This document shows, one piece after another, positions 6,998 to 14,182 of a stretch of 18,138 nucleotides of DNA (position 1 is the first letter of the stretch; every line of letters starts with the position of its first letter). Source of the stretch: Candidatus Adiutrix sp. (GTDB lineage: Bacteria > Desulfobacterota > Desulfarculia > Adiutricales > Adiutricaceae). A program made the position numbers and the translations under genes. The notes under the pieces were generated by a model. The model did not search any database. It was not told the origin of the DNA and saw only the letters and a list, made by a program, of their open reading frames with translations. Location of the stretch: positions 1 through 18,138 of the forward strand of contig JAISRV010000245.1 of the NCBI GenBank assembly GCA_031273445.1, given 5' to 3'.

Positions 6998-8463
6998 TGT
7001 TGATTCTCCTTCATATTTCGACTGGCCGTTTCAATGACGGCCTGAGTCAGATTGACGCCCCAGAAGCGTCCGGTCATAGTCATGGTCGCCCATTCGTCGT
7101 CCATAATCATCAGGCCGTTTTCCGCCCAGTTTTCCAGCAGAAGCCTGAGCGGGGCGGGGTCGGCCATAAAGTCCTCGGTCAGCCGGCGATGGTTCAGATA
7201 GCCCTGTTCCATCTGTTCGACGATGAAAGAGACCAGCCGGCCGTTCGGGGCCGGCGGGCTCAGCGCGTCAGGGAGGAAAAGGCCGCGTCGACAGGCCTCA
7301 AGGTAGGCCTCGACCCGGGGGCGGCGGTAAAAGGACCAGCCGGAGAAGAAGCCGCCCGCCCCGGCCCCCAGCGCCAGGCAGTCGCCGCGGCGTTTGGCCC
7401 AGGGGTTGTAGAGGTTGCGTTCCCTGGCGCTGAGGGCGAAATGGCTCAGGCTCAGCTGGCGCCAGCGCCGCCCGAGCAGATATTCGCCGGCCCGCCGGTA
7501 ATACTCGCCCTGCGCGCTCAGGGGCGCGGCCTCCGTCAGGCGGCCGCTCTCAATGGCCCCGGCCAGTTGGCCGCCTTTGAAGATGTTGAGCTGATAGGCG
7601 TCGAGCCCGTCCAGGCCGAGGGCTTCGGCCTGTTTCAGATCGTCTATGAAATCGTCCGGGCTTTGCCCGGGCAGGCCGTAGATAAGGTCGATGATGACGG
7701 CGGCCTTTTGGCGGCTGATCAGATTTTCCAGATATTCGACGACCGTGGCCCGCGGGCTGAGGCGGCCCAGGCTTTGGCGTATCCGGGTGTCGAAGCTTTG
7801 CACGCCGATGGAAAAACGGTTGAAGCCGGCCGCCAGGAAGCCGGAGGTCTTTTCCGGGGTGAAATCATGCAGCCGGCCTTCCAGGGTGATCTCGCAGTCG
7901 TTGGCCAGGTCCAGATTTTTTCCGACGGAATCCATCAGGCGGCCCAAAAGGTCGGGCGCCAGAGACGTGGGGGTGCCGCCGCCCAGGTAGATGACCCTGA
8001 CCGGGCCGGCGGCCGCGGCTTTGTCTTTCAGCCACTCGAGTTCCGCCAAAAGGGCCTCGACGTAGGCGGCGGCGACGGCCGGCTCCGGCCGCGGCCCGCC
8101 GAAGCCGCAATAGAGGCACTGGCTGCGGCAAAAGGGGATATGCACATACAGCCCCAGCCCCCGGTCCGGCCGCGACTCCAGGAGGCGCTCGTAGGCGGCC
8201 TGAATTTCCTCCGGCGGGGTCGGTTTTGAAGCCAGGCCCGCGTGAATGACGAATTTCCGGTCGAAGGCGCCGCTCAAAGGGTCCGCGGTCGGCCTGACCA
8301 GAAACATCTTGAGAGCCTCGTCGTCCCCGGACGGAGGGCCGGGGGCGCCGTCGGCCCCGACCGGAGGGCCGGGGGCATTGTCGCCCCCGACCGGAGGGCC
8401 GGTCGGGAGGGAAGGCGGGTCAATCAGTTTCATGTCTGGGGTAAGGGGGGAATTCGTGGTCAT
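6994..8463 (-). CDS. hutW: radical SAM enzyme of the HemW/HutW/ChuW group (anaerobic heme-opening methyltransferase candidate)
   Basis: A 489-residue protein with the [4Fe-4S]-SAM motif C112-RSQ-C116-LY-C119 in YVHIPFCRSQCLYCGF, a GGGTPT motif at 161-166 and SIGVQSFD and DLIYGLPGQ strands typical of the HemN/HemW superfamily. The segment ahead of the cluster (residues ~54-100, FLVRPTADPLSGAFDRKFV…) and the C-terminal part (GWSFYRRP, MEQGYLNHRRLTEDF) fit the HutW/ChuW branch better than HemW. ChuW opens the heme ring under anoxic conditions, releasing iron and making anaerobilin. Residues 21-50 form an unusual proline/glycine repeat. The ATG at 8463 has no strong ribosome binding site; Met11 (8433) is an alternative start that would keep the repeat. 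It is the first gene of the operon and shares ATGA with the receptor. A HemW-like chaperone is the main alternative. Confidence 0.82.
   Translation of the reverse strand: MTTNSPLTPDMKLIDPPSLPTGPPVGGDNAPGPPVGADGAPGPPSGDDEALKMFLVRPTADPLSGAFDRKFVIHAGLASKPTPPEEIQAAYERLLESRPDRGLGLYVHIPFCRSQCLYCGFGGPRPEPAVAAAYVEALLAELEWLKDKAAAAGPVRVIYLGGGTPTSLAPDLLGRLMDSVGKNLDLANDCEITLEGRLHDFTPEKTSGFLAAGFNRFSIGVQSFDTRIRQSLGRLSPRATVVEYLENLISRQKAAVIIDLIYGLPGQSPDDFIDDLKQAEALGLDGLDAYQLNIFKGGQLAGAIESGRLTEAAPLSAQGEYYRRAGEYLLGRRWRQLSLSHFALSARERNLYNPWAKRRGDCLALGAGAGGFFSGWSFYRRPRVEAYLEACRRGLFLPDALSPPAPNGRLVSFIVEQMEQGYLNHRRLTEDFMADPAPLRLLLENWAENGLMIMDDEWATMTMTGRFWGVNLTQAVIETASRNMKENQQ
8317..8400 (-). repeat. three 30-bp tandem repeats in the HutW-like gene
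   Basis: Residues 22-31, 32-41 and 42-50 read GPPVGGDNAP, GPPVGADGAP and GPPSGDDEA. The DNA units share CCGGAGGGCCGGGGGC (plus strand). This low-complexity extension precedes the catalytic domain and is not part of the family core. Confidence 0.85.
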
Positions 8464-8480
8464 AGGGCGCCTTTTTGAGC

Positions 8481-8515
8481 AAAAAAATATTAATCCGCCG
8501 GCCGAAGGCCGTCGG
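8481..8515 (-). terminator. Rho-independent terminator of exbB-exbD-tonB
   Basis: On the minus strand a GC stem (CCGACGGCC-TTC-GGCCGGCGG, plus positions 8495-8515, one mismatch) is followed by ATTAATATTTTTTTG. It lies 48 bp past the tonB stop and just ahead of the HutW-like gene, so the six-gene operon either relies on read-through or has its own promoter in the 8464-8562 gap, where none is obvious. Confidence 0.7.
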
Positions 8516-8562
8516 CGATGATTTCGGGAAATGATGTCGTAAAACTCGCCTGAGCCGGAAAG

Positions 8563-9282
8563 CTACTTGAGCCGGAAAGCTATCGGCACGACCAGCGAGG
8601 CGGGGCCGCCGCTTTCGGGGGCCCAGCGCTGCTTCACTTTATTCATGGTCGTCAGGGCCGCTTCGCCCAGCGACGGATGATAATCCCCGGGAATCAGGCT
8701 GGCCCCGGTCACATAGCCCCGCCCGTCAAAGGTCACCCGCACTTTGACCGTGCCGGTGAGGCCGGCCCGGCGGGCGGTCTTGGAATAAAATTTGCTCTTT
8801 TCCACGGCCAGGGTGAATTCCGAAATGAAGTCGGCCGTCCTGGGCGCCGCCGGGGCCGCCCTGGCCGCCGCCGGGGCCGGGGGCGGGGTCGGCTTAGGCG
8901 CGGGTTTGGGCTTGGGTTTGGGCTTCTCGACCGGCTTTACTTCCGGCGCCAAGGCCGGTTCAGGCTCCGGTTCCGGCTCCACAACCGGCTCAGGCTCCGG
9001 TTCCACAACCGGTTCCGGTTCCGGTTCCGGCTCCACAACCGGTTCCGGGGGCGCGACCGGCTCCGGGGGCGCGACCGGTTCCGGGGTCGGCGAGACGACT
9101 TCCAGCAGTTCGACGGCGATCAGCTGCGGTTCCTGAACATTCGCGTCCAGCGCCGAAAAGGGCGGATGAACGAGCATATACAGGGCCAGGCTCAGGTAGA
9201 CGCCGCCGCTGACCAGGGCGCTGAGGCGGGAGGCGTCGCTGTCGCGGTCGTGAACCGGCCTTAAAGCCGCTGAGGCGCCCAT
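8563..9282 (-). CDS. tonB: TonB energy-transducing protein
   Basis: A 239-residue protein with the TonB layout: short cytoplasmic N-terminus, one membrane anchor at about residues 22-40 ([19 protein letters not shown]) and a long periplasmic Pro-Glu then Pro-Lys region (about 65-140; [24 protein letters not shown]). The C-terminal domain (about 150-239) has [19 protein letters not shown], corresponding to the TonB 'A…G.V.V.F.V..DG' core, and ends in VVPIAFRLK. The classical YP before that core is replaced by YS. It starts 7 bp after exbD. It should carry proton-motive energy from ExbB-ExbD to the receptor encoded at 4835-6997. Confidence 0.92.
   Translation of the reverse strand: MGASAALRPVHDRDSDASRLSALVSGGVYLSLALYMLVHPPFSALDANVQEPQLIAVELLEVVSPTPEPVAPPEPVAPPEPVVEPEPEPEPVVEPEPEPVVEPEPEPEPALAPEVKPVEKPKPKPKPAPKPTPPPAPAAARAAPAAPRTADFISEFTLAVEKSKFYSKTARRAGLTGTVKVRVTFDGRGYVTGASLIPGDYHPSLGEAALTTMNKVKQRWAPESGGPASLVVPIAFRLK
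8954..9090 (-). repeat. Pro-Glu codon repeats inside tonB
   Basis: Units of GGTTCCGGTTCCGG and CACAACCGG (plus strand) alternate across this stretch and encode [16 protein letters not shown] sequence. The length of the TonB rod could vary by recombination between units without a frameshift. Confidence 0.75.
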
Positions 9283-9289
9283 GGCGGCT

Positions 9290-9706
9290 TTACTCGGCCG
9301 CGGCGGCGGCCTTAGGCAGGCCGTTGATCAGAAATCTATGTTTTTCCTGACTTTTGGCTTCGTCCAGAACCAGCATGAAAGAGGCGAAGGGCGCGTTTTT
9401 ATCCACATTGAAGATGATCGGCACATCTTTGTCGTGCGCGGCCATGAGCGCGGTCAGTTCGCTTTCGTCGATCCGGCTGCGTTCGTAAAAAATGGCCCCT
9501 TCCGCGTCGATGCTGAAGGTCAGGCGGTGATCGTCGCTCTGGGTCGGGTTGAGATTTTGCGCCTGGGCCAGCTGCATCTCCAGGGCGGGGGAGACGAAGG
9601 TGGCCGCCAGGATAAAAAACGTGAGCAGCAGGAACAGGACGTCTATCAGAGGGGTCAGGTCCAGGCCGTCTTCGTCCAGGCTGGAAAGCTGCAAGTCGAG
9701 TTTCAT
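9290..9706 (-). CDS. exbD: ExbD biopolymer transport protein
   Basis: A 138-residue protein from the ATG at 9706, which overlaps the exbB stop as ATGA. A longer in-frame reading to 9790 runs inside exbB and is not the start. Residues 10-35 ([20 protein letters not shown]…) are the ExbD/TolR cytoplasmic tail and single membrane helix with the functional Asp (…PLIDVLF…). The periplasmic domain follows, with [20 protein letters not shown] matching the 'V.I..D….Y..v' strand region. It works with ExbB as a proton-driven stator energising TonB. Confidence 0.92.
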   Translation of the reverse strand: MKLDLQLSSLDEDGLDLTPLIDVLFLLLTFFILAATFVSPALEMQLAQAQNLNPTQSDDHRLTFSIDAEGAIFYERSRIDESELTALMAAHDKDVPIIFNVDKNAPFASFMLVLDEAKSQEKHRFLINGLPKAAAAAE

Positions 9707-10383
9707 GCCGCCGCCCTGACTTCGCCTGTCTTGAGGCCGGCGCCTTCCTGATGCTGGGCCGGCGCCTTGGCCGGGCAGTGGGGGCGGCACTCCAGGAAAC
9801 GGTAGCCGTATTCGATGGCCGCCAGATGAAAGGACCTCAGTTTCAAGCTCAGCAGGTAATAGACCATCAGACAGGGAATGGCCAGCGTCAGGCCCATGAT
9901 GGTCGTGATTATGGCTTCCCAGATGCCGGCGGCCAGAATGGAGGCGACGGCCGCGGTCGTGGTCTGGGCCAGGGTCTGAAACACCCCCAGGAGGCCCAGC
10001 AAGGTGCCCAGAAGCCCTAAAAGGGGCGAGACGACGGCTATGACCCGCAGGCAGGTTATATCGCGCTGGGCTCTGGAAAAATGGCGGTGAAACAGATAGG
10101 CCACTTCCGCCTTGAGATCGTAGGAGTGCTGGCCGTGAGTCCTGATGATGCCGTCGATGATGGCGATGATGGGATTGCCGGCGAAGCGCAGGAGAAGGCC
10201 GTCGCGGTTTTCCGGGGTCAGGCCCAGGGCCAGGGCCGCCCGGTGGAAGTCCCGCCCGACCAGCCAGAGGAAGAGGATGTTTTTGACGGCCAGGAAAAGG
10301 GCGGCGGCGGCCAGAACGACCAGCGTCAGGCCGGCGGGGCCGATCAGGGCATAGAAGCGGGACCAGAGTTCCATGGTTTGCAT
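9703..10383 (-). CDS. exbB: ExbB/TolQ/MotA-family proton channel subunit
   Basis: A 226-residue protein with three hydrophobic segments: about residues 17-43 (AGLTLVVLAAAALFLAVKNI), 110-145 and 153-180. The second contains the conserved VSPLLGLLGTLLGLLGVFQ loop of ExbB and TolQ (about 118-136). The third is EAIITTIMGLTLAIPCLMVY, with Thr and Pro in the expected places. The C-terminal 40 residues are hydrophilic. Met4 is an alternative start; neither ATG has a clear ribosome binding site. It is the first gene of exbB-exbD-tonB, with a promoter about 110 bp upstream. Confidence 0.9.
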   Translation of the reverse strand: MQTMELWSRFYALIGPAGLTLVVLAAAALFLAVKNILFLWLVGRDFHRAALALGLTPENRDGLLLRFAGNPIIAIIDGIIRTHGQHSYDLKAEVAYLFHRHFSRAQRDITCLRVIAVVSPLLGLLGTLLGLLGVFQTLAQTTTAAVASILAAGIWEAIITTIMGLTLAIPCLMVYYLLSLKLRSFHLAAIEYGYRFLECRPHCPAKAPAQHQEGAGLKTGEVRAAA

Positions 10384-10475
10384 AGGGGGCTTGATTTTAT
10401 TTTGGCCGGCCGCCGGCCGCGTGAGGGGCGGTTTGGGCGGGCGGGAATTTTTAGGCGTAATTTATGTAAAAGAGT

Positions 10476-10490
10476 CTCAGTAACAGTGAG
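10476..10490. promoter_or_regulatory. imperfect palindrome at the exbB transcription start (operator candidate)
   Basis: On the minus strand CTCACTGTTACTGAG forms a CTCA-T-…-A-TGAG dyad directly after the predicted -10, where a repressor would block transcription. It does not match the classical Fur box. An ACTGAGA piece recurs just after the -10 of the autotransporter gene. Confidence 0.3.
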
Positions 10491-10493
10491 CGC

Positions 10494-10522
10494 AGGATAC
10501 CTTAACTTCTTTTTTTTTACAA
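10494..10522 (-). promoter_or_regulatory. sigma-70-like promoter of exbB-exbD-tonB
   Basis: The minus strand reads TTGTAA (10522-10517), 17 bp, then TATCCT (10499-10494). Each hexamer matches the consensus at four of six positions. The spacer is A-rich. The leader would be about 105 nt. Confidence 0.5.
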
Positions 10523-10590
10523 GCGGCCAATTGTCGTTCATGGCGTTTTTTCTGGATATATCAGTGATTTTATTTAATAAAAAAATTTAG

Positions 10591-10625
10591 AAAAATTTTT
10601 GGCCGCCGGCCGGGAGGCCGGCGGC
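10591..10625 (-). terminator. strong Rho-independent terminator of the autotransporter gene
   Basis: A perfect 10-bp stem (plus GCCGCCGGCC 10602-10611 and GGCCGGCGGC 10616-10625, loop GGGA) is followed on the minus strand by AAAAATTTTTCTAAATTTTTTT. It lies about 10 bp past the autotransporter stop and isolates it from exbB. Confidence 0.8.
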
Positions 10626-10635
10626 GGCCTGTTTT

Positions 10636-13600
10636 TCAGAATTCGAATTTCAGCCCCAGGCTGCCGGAGAAGCCTTCGCGTTGGCCGGCATAGCCCTGGA
10701 GGCCCAGATCTATTTTAACGGAGTTACCGGCCTCTATTTCCAGCCCCAGTTCGCCTATGCCCGTGTCGCCCTTCAATTCCGGGGTCGGGAGGGCCTGGCC
10801 ATAGAGGCTGGCCGAGGCCTGGCCGTCCAGTTCATGTTCGTAGGCCAGACCCACATAGGGTTTGATGTTTTCGTAGACGGCATAGGTCAGCCGGGCGCCG
10901 CCCCGGAGGCGATGAGAATCAGCGTCGTCAAAATTCACCGGGTCGCCGGTGGAGAGGATGACCGCTTTGCCCTCCTGGCGAGTCCAAAGGTATTGGCCGT
11001 AAAGGTCGAGATCGGCCCGGCCGCTTATGCTCCAAACGTAGCCCAGCCCGGCATGGAAGCCGTAATAAGCCGAGTCGGCCTCGTAGCTGATCGGCAGTGA
11101 ACTCAGGTTGGGCGAGGCGAAGTCGGTCTTGACCTGCCCGAAGCGGGCCGAAGCTTCGGCGTGGAAATGGCCCGTGCTGCTGCCGTCGGAGTCGTAGCGG
11201 CCCATCAGGCCGCCGCCGAGGTAGTCGGCGTCGCCGTTCCCCGTAACCGAGCTTGAGCCGGCGAAGCTGTTGAAGGAGTCGTAATCGCCCCGCCCGGCCT
11301 CGAAAAAGGCCCCCAGGGTCAGGCGGCCGGCGCCGGCTTCAAAGCCCTTGGCCAGACCAATGAGGAAGGAGGAGCTGTCCACGTCCACATGGGAGCCGGT
11401 CTTGTATTTGGATTTTCCGGCCGAAGCGGCCGCGAACGAGGCCAGCCCGGCCGAAGCCTGGGCGCTGGACACGGCGTTGGCCAGGCCCTGGCCGGCGACC
11501 ATGTCGGCGGCCTGGCTGACGAAGGTCAAGCCGCCCAGCCTGGCCTCGGCCAGGGCCTTGGTCTGCGGTTTGGCGCCTAAGCCCGTCAGCACGGCCTCAA
11601 GCCTGTCGTAGTCGGCGGACAGAGTCCAGCGGTAGTCCAAAAGCGCCCCATACTGTCCGACGGCCTCTGTTTGCGTGTAATCGGCGTCGTCCAGAACGGC
11701 CGCGTCGATCAGGGTCACGGCATAGCCTTGGGCCAGGGGCGACCCGCCGGCGGTGTTTATTGAAATCTGACTGCTCCGGCCGGCGCCGTCGCCCAGGCTG
11801 ACCGTGCCGGTCGAAACCAGCGCCGTGCCGCCGTCGGCCAGGGTTTCAGGCAGGATGAAGTCATAGAACTGAAAGCCGGCGATATCGCCCACGGAAGTGC
11901 CGGAATATTTCCAGATCTTGAGGGCGTTGCCGCTGAAGCGGTCGCCGGTGGGGTCCACGTCCGGGCTGTAGCCGGGCTCGTGCCGGTAATAGCCGCCGTA
12001 CAAATCGACGTTGACGAGGCTTGGCGAGCCGGAGAGACGCACGGAGTTGTCGACCGTCGCGCGGTCGGCGGCGTAAGTGGCCCCGCCGGCGACGATCATG
12101 TTGTTGACGGCGCCGCCGGTGATGTTGACCGAGTTGTCATGGGCGTCCAGCATGGCCAGGCCGCCGATGATGATGCCGCCGCCCGGGTGGTCGACGACGC
12201 CGCCGGAAATGTCGACCGTATTGCGGTAGGCGCTGCCGCCCATGAAGGCCGCCCCGCCGACCGCGTGATCGCCGTTGGCGATATTGCCCCCGCTTATGAT
12301 GAGCTTGTTGTCGTAGGCGTCGCCGGCGGCCACGCCCATGGTCGCCAGGTCGAAGCCCACGGCCACTCCGCCGATATAACCGCCGTCAAGATCGCCGCCA
12401 GCGATGTTGAAAGTGTTGCCGAAGGCGTCGCCGGCGAAGGTCAGGCCGCCGGCCATGTCGCCGTAGGTTTGGCCGCCTGAAATGGTCAGGGTGTTGCCCG
12501 AAGCTTCGCCGGCCATGGTCAGGCCGCCGATGAGGCCTTGCCCCAAATCCGCTTCCCCGCCCCGGACCAGGCCTCCGCTGACGGCGACCGTGTTGTTTCT
12601 GGCCTTGCCGCCCTGGGTGAAGCCCCCGGCGAGCAGGGTTTCAGCGCCGGCGGGGCCTTCCAGCGAACCGCCCGAAAAATTGACGCTGTTGCCGGTCGCG
12701 TCTCCGGAAAAAGCTATGCCGCCGACCAGGCCGTCCGGCGAATTGATGGTTCCGCCGGCCACGTTGACGAGGTTGTCCGCGGCCAGACCTTCAAGGGTGA
12801 AGCCGCCGGCCAGGCCGCCGGTCAGGGCGGCGGCGCCGGAAATGTCGATTTTATTGCCGACGGCGTCGCCGCCGAAGGTCAGTCCGCCGGCTATGTCGCC
12901 GTAGACGACGCCTCCGCTGATTTCAAGGAGGTTATTCTCGGCCTCCCCGCTGATGGTGAGGGCGCCGTTGACGCCCAGGGGCATCCCGATGTTCGGGTCG
13001 AAAGCCGCGTCCGCGCCCCCGCCGTAGACGGCGCCCCCGCTGACGGCCAGGGTGTTGTTTCTGACCGCCCCGTTCAAACTGATGGCCCCGGTCAGAAGGG
13101 CGTCCTCATAGGCGCGGTTCCCGATGAGGCCGCCGGAAAAATCGACCCTGTTGCCGGTCGCCTCGCCGTCTTCGGCGAATCCGGCGCCCACGAAGACGAA
13201 ACTTGAGCCGGTTCCTTCGCCCTTGACATGGCCGCCGCTTATCTCAATTTTATTGTCCCTGACCAGGCCGTTGGAGCTGCTGCCCGCGGTCACGCCTTCG
13301 GCGATGATGAGGCCGTCGGTCATCGTGACCAGGTTGTCGTAGGCCTCGCCTTCCCAGGTATGGCCGGCCCCCAGGCCGGCGGCCGCGGCCGTGGCCCCGG
13401 TCATATGAATGGCGTTGCCGTAGCTGTCGCCCGCGAGGGTGATGCCGCCCATCACGCCCCACTCGGCGACGGCCCCGTCCAGGACGGTTACGGCATGACC
13501 ATGCGAGTCGCCGTCAAGGGCCACGCCGCCGATGGCCGCGAAGCCCGATGAGGCGCTGACGGCGACCGTGTTGTCGGCGACCTCCCCCGGCTCCAGGCGA

Positions 13601-13914
13601 ATGCCGCCGTAGATGAAATACGGGCCTGAACCGGAAAGGCCGGTCACGGTGACGGCGTTGCCGGAGAAGCTGGCCGGAAAGATGGAATCAGGGGCGCCGG
13701 GCCTGTATTGGCCGCCCGTCTCCGCCACCCACAGCTCCCCGCCGGGATTGACGGCCAGGGGCCAGGAGCCGGGGCCGCTGTAATTGATCTCCTCGGCCAG
13801 GGTCAGCGCCGGTAGGGCCAGGCCCAATAGGGGCGGAACCAGGAGCCGGGCCAGGAAGCCCGGCCGGCCCGCCGCCCGCGTCGCTCCGTTTTCTCTTGAA
13901 ACTGATTTTTTCAT
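10636..13914 (-). CDS. autotransporter (type Va) with a repetitive glycine-rich passenger
   Basis: A 1092-residue protein. The signal peptide (MKKSVSRENGATRAA…) ends at about residue 40 (LTLA|EE). The passenger (about 41-780) repeats a module of roughly 40 residues ending in 'G[ND]xVxISGG'; about 18 copies can be read (for example DNKIEISGGHV, NNTLAVSGGAV, GNTLTISGGQT, RNTVDISGGVV). This is typical of parallel beta-helix passengers. A helical linker (about 795-835, ALAEARLGGLTFVSQAADMV) leads to a ~260-residue autotransporter barrel that ends in SGSLGLKFEF with the terminal Phe. No protease catalytic motif was seen. The start has AGAGG 7 nt upstream and a promoter at 13971-13999. It lies upstream of exbB on the same strand but is separated by a terminator. 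The ligand is unknown; adhesion or capture of heme proteins is possible. Confidence 0.9.
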   Translation of the reverse strand: MKKSVSRENGATRAAGRPGFLARLLVPPLLGLALPALTLAEEINYSGPGSWPLAVNPGGELWVAETGGQYRPGAPDSIFPASFSGNAVTVTGLSGSGPYFIYGGIRLEPGEVADNTVAVSASSGFAAIGGVALDGDSHGHAVTVLDGAVAEWGVMGGITLAGDSYGNAIHMTGATAAAAGLGAGHTWEGEAYDNLVTMTDGLIIAEGVTAGSSSNGLVRDNKIEISGGHVKGEGTGSSFVFVGAGFAEDGEATGNRVDFSGGLIGNRAYEDALLTGAISLNGAVRNNTLAVSGGAVYGGGADAAFDPNIGMPLGVNGALTISGEAENNLLEISGGVVYGDIAGGLTFGGDAVGNKIDISGAAALTGGLAGGFTLEGLAADNLVNVAGGTINSPDGLVGGIAFSGDATGNSVNFSGGSLEGPAGAETLLAGGFTQGGKARNNTVAVSGGLVRGGEADLGQGLIGGLTMAGEASGNTLTISGGQTYGDMAGGLTFAGDAFGNTFNIAGGDLDGGYIGGVAVGFDLATMGVAAGDAYDNKLIISGGNIANGDHAVGGAAFMGGSAYRNTVDISGGVVDHPGGGIIIGGLAMLDAHDNSVNITGGAVNNMIVAGGATYAADRATVDNSVRLSGSPSLVNVDLYGGYYRHEPGYSPDVDPTGDRFSGNALKIWKYSGTSVGDIAGFQFYDFILPETLADGGTALVSTGTVSLGDGAGRSSQISINTAGGSPLAQGYAVTLIDAAVLDDADYTQTEAVGQYGALLDYRWTLSADYDRLEAVLTGLGAKPQTKALAEARLGGLTFVSQAADMVAGQGLANAVSSAQASAGLASFAAASAGKSKYKTGSHVDVDSSSFLIGLAKGFEAGAGRLTLGAFFEAGRGDYDSFNSFAGSSSVTGNGDADYLGGGLMGRYDSDGSSTGHFHAEASARFGQVKTDFASPNLSSLPISYEADSAYYGFHAGLGYVWSISGRADLDLYGQYLWTRQEGKAVILSTGDPVNFDDADSHRLRGGARLTYAVYENIKPYVGLAYEHELDGQASASLYGQALPTPELKGDTGIGELGLEIEAGNSVKIDLGLQGYAGQREGFSGSLGLKFEF

Positions 13915-13970
13915 CTTTTACCTCTTTTGGAGTTGTATTGAAACTCAAGCTGAAGCTGGAAGCAACTCTC

Positions 13971-13999
13971 AGTTTAATGCGATTGAGACTAAAAATCAA
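13971..13999 (-). promoter_or_regulatory. promoter of the autotransporter gene
   Basis: The minus strand reads TTGATT (13999-13994), 17 bp, then TAAACT (13976-13971), each four of six consensus bases. The ATG is 57 bp further on. The A/T-rich setting contrasts with the GC-rich coding DNA. Confidence 0.5.
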
Positions 14000-14067
14000 T
14001 AAAATTTTGACCAGCGTTTTTCTACTTTGAGGCTGATTTGCCGCGTGGGGGAAGGATGAACGGATTA

Positions 14068-14121
14068 GCGGGAGGGCCGGGGTTGACGGGGATGAGCGGG
14101 TTCGCGGGAGGGCCGGGGTTG
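14068..14121. repeat. two exact 18-bp direct repeats
   Basis: GCGGGAGGGCCGGGGTTG occurs at 14068-14085 and again at 14104-14121 (36-bp period) between the autotransporter promoter and the pncB end. An open frame across it (Gly-rich, no family) is not credible as a gene. Confidence 0.8.
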
Positions 14122-14142
14122 GCGTGGGGGGAAGCGGCGCTT

Positions 14143-14182
14143 ACGGGCCGCAGCCGCCCGCCCGGCGCCTTTGGCGGCCCGT
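14143..14182 (-). terminator. hairpin at the end of pncB
   Basis: ACGGGCCGC (14143-14151) pairs perfectly with GCGGCCCGT (14174-14182), overlapping the last base of the pncB stop codon. There is no T-run after it, so it may terminate weakly or just protect the 3' end. Confidence 0.4.

Noticed and set aside
8792..9136. Gly/Ser-rich plus-strand open frame ([10 protein letters not shown] repeats)
   Set aside because: It is the antisense reading of the Pro-Glu repeats of tonB.
9707..9790. Upstream extension of exbD
   Set aside because: Lies inside exbB in another frame. The ATG at 9706 gives the normal ExbD length and an ATGA junction.
10384..10600. Fur box upstream of exbB
   Set aside because: Looked for a GATAAT-type 19-bp dyad on both strands. 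Only A/T-rich runs and the unrelated CTCA…TGAG dyad were seen.
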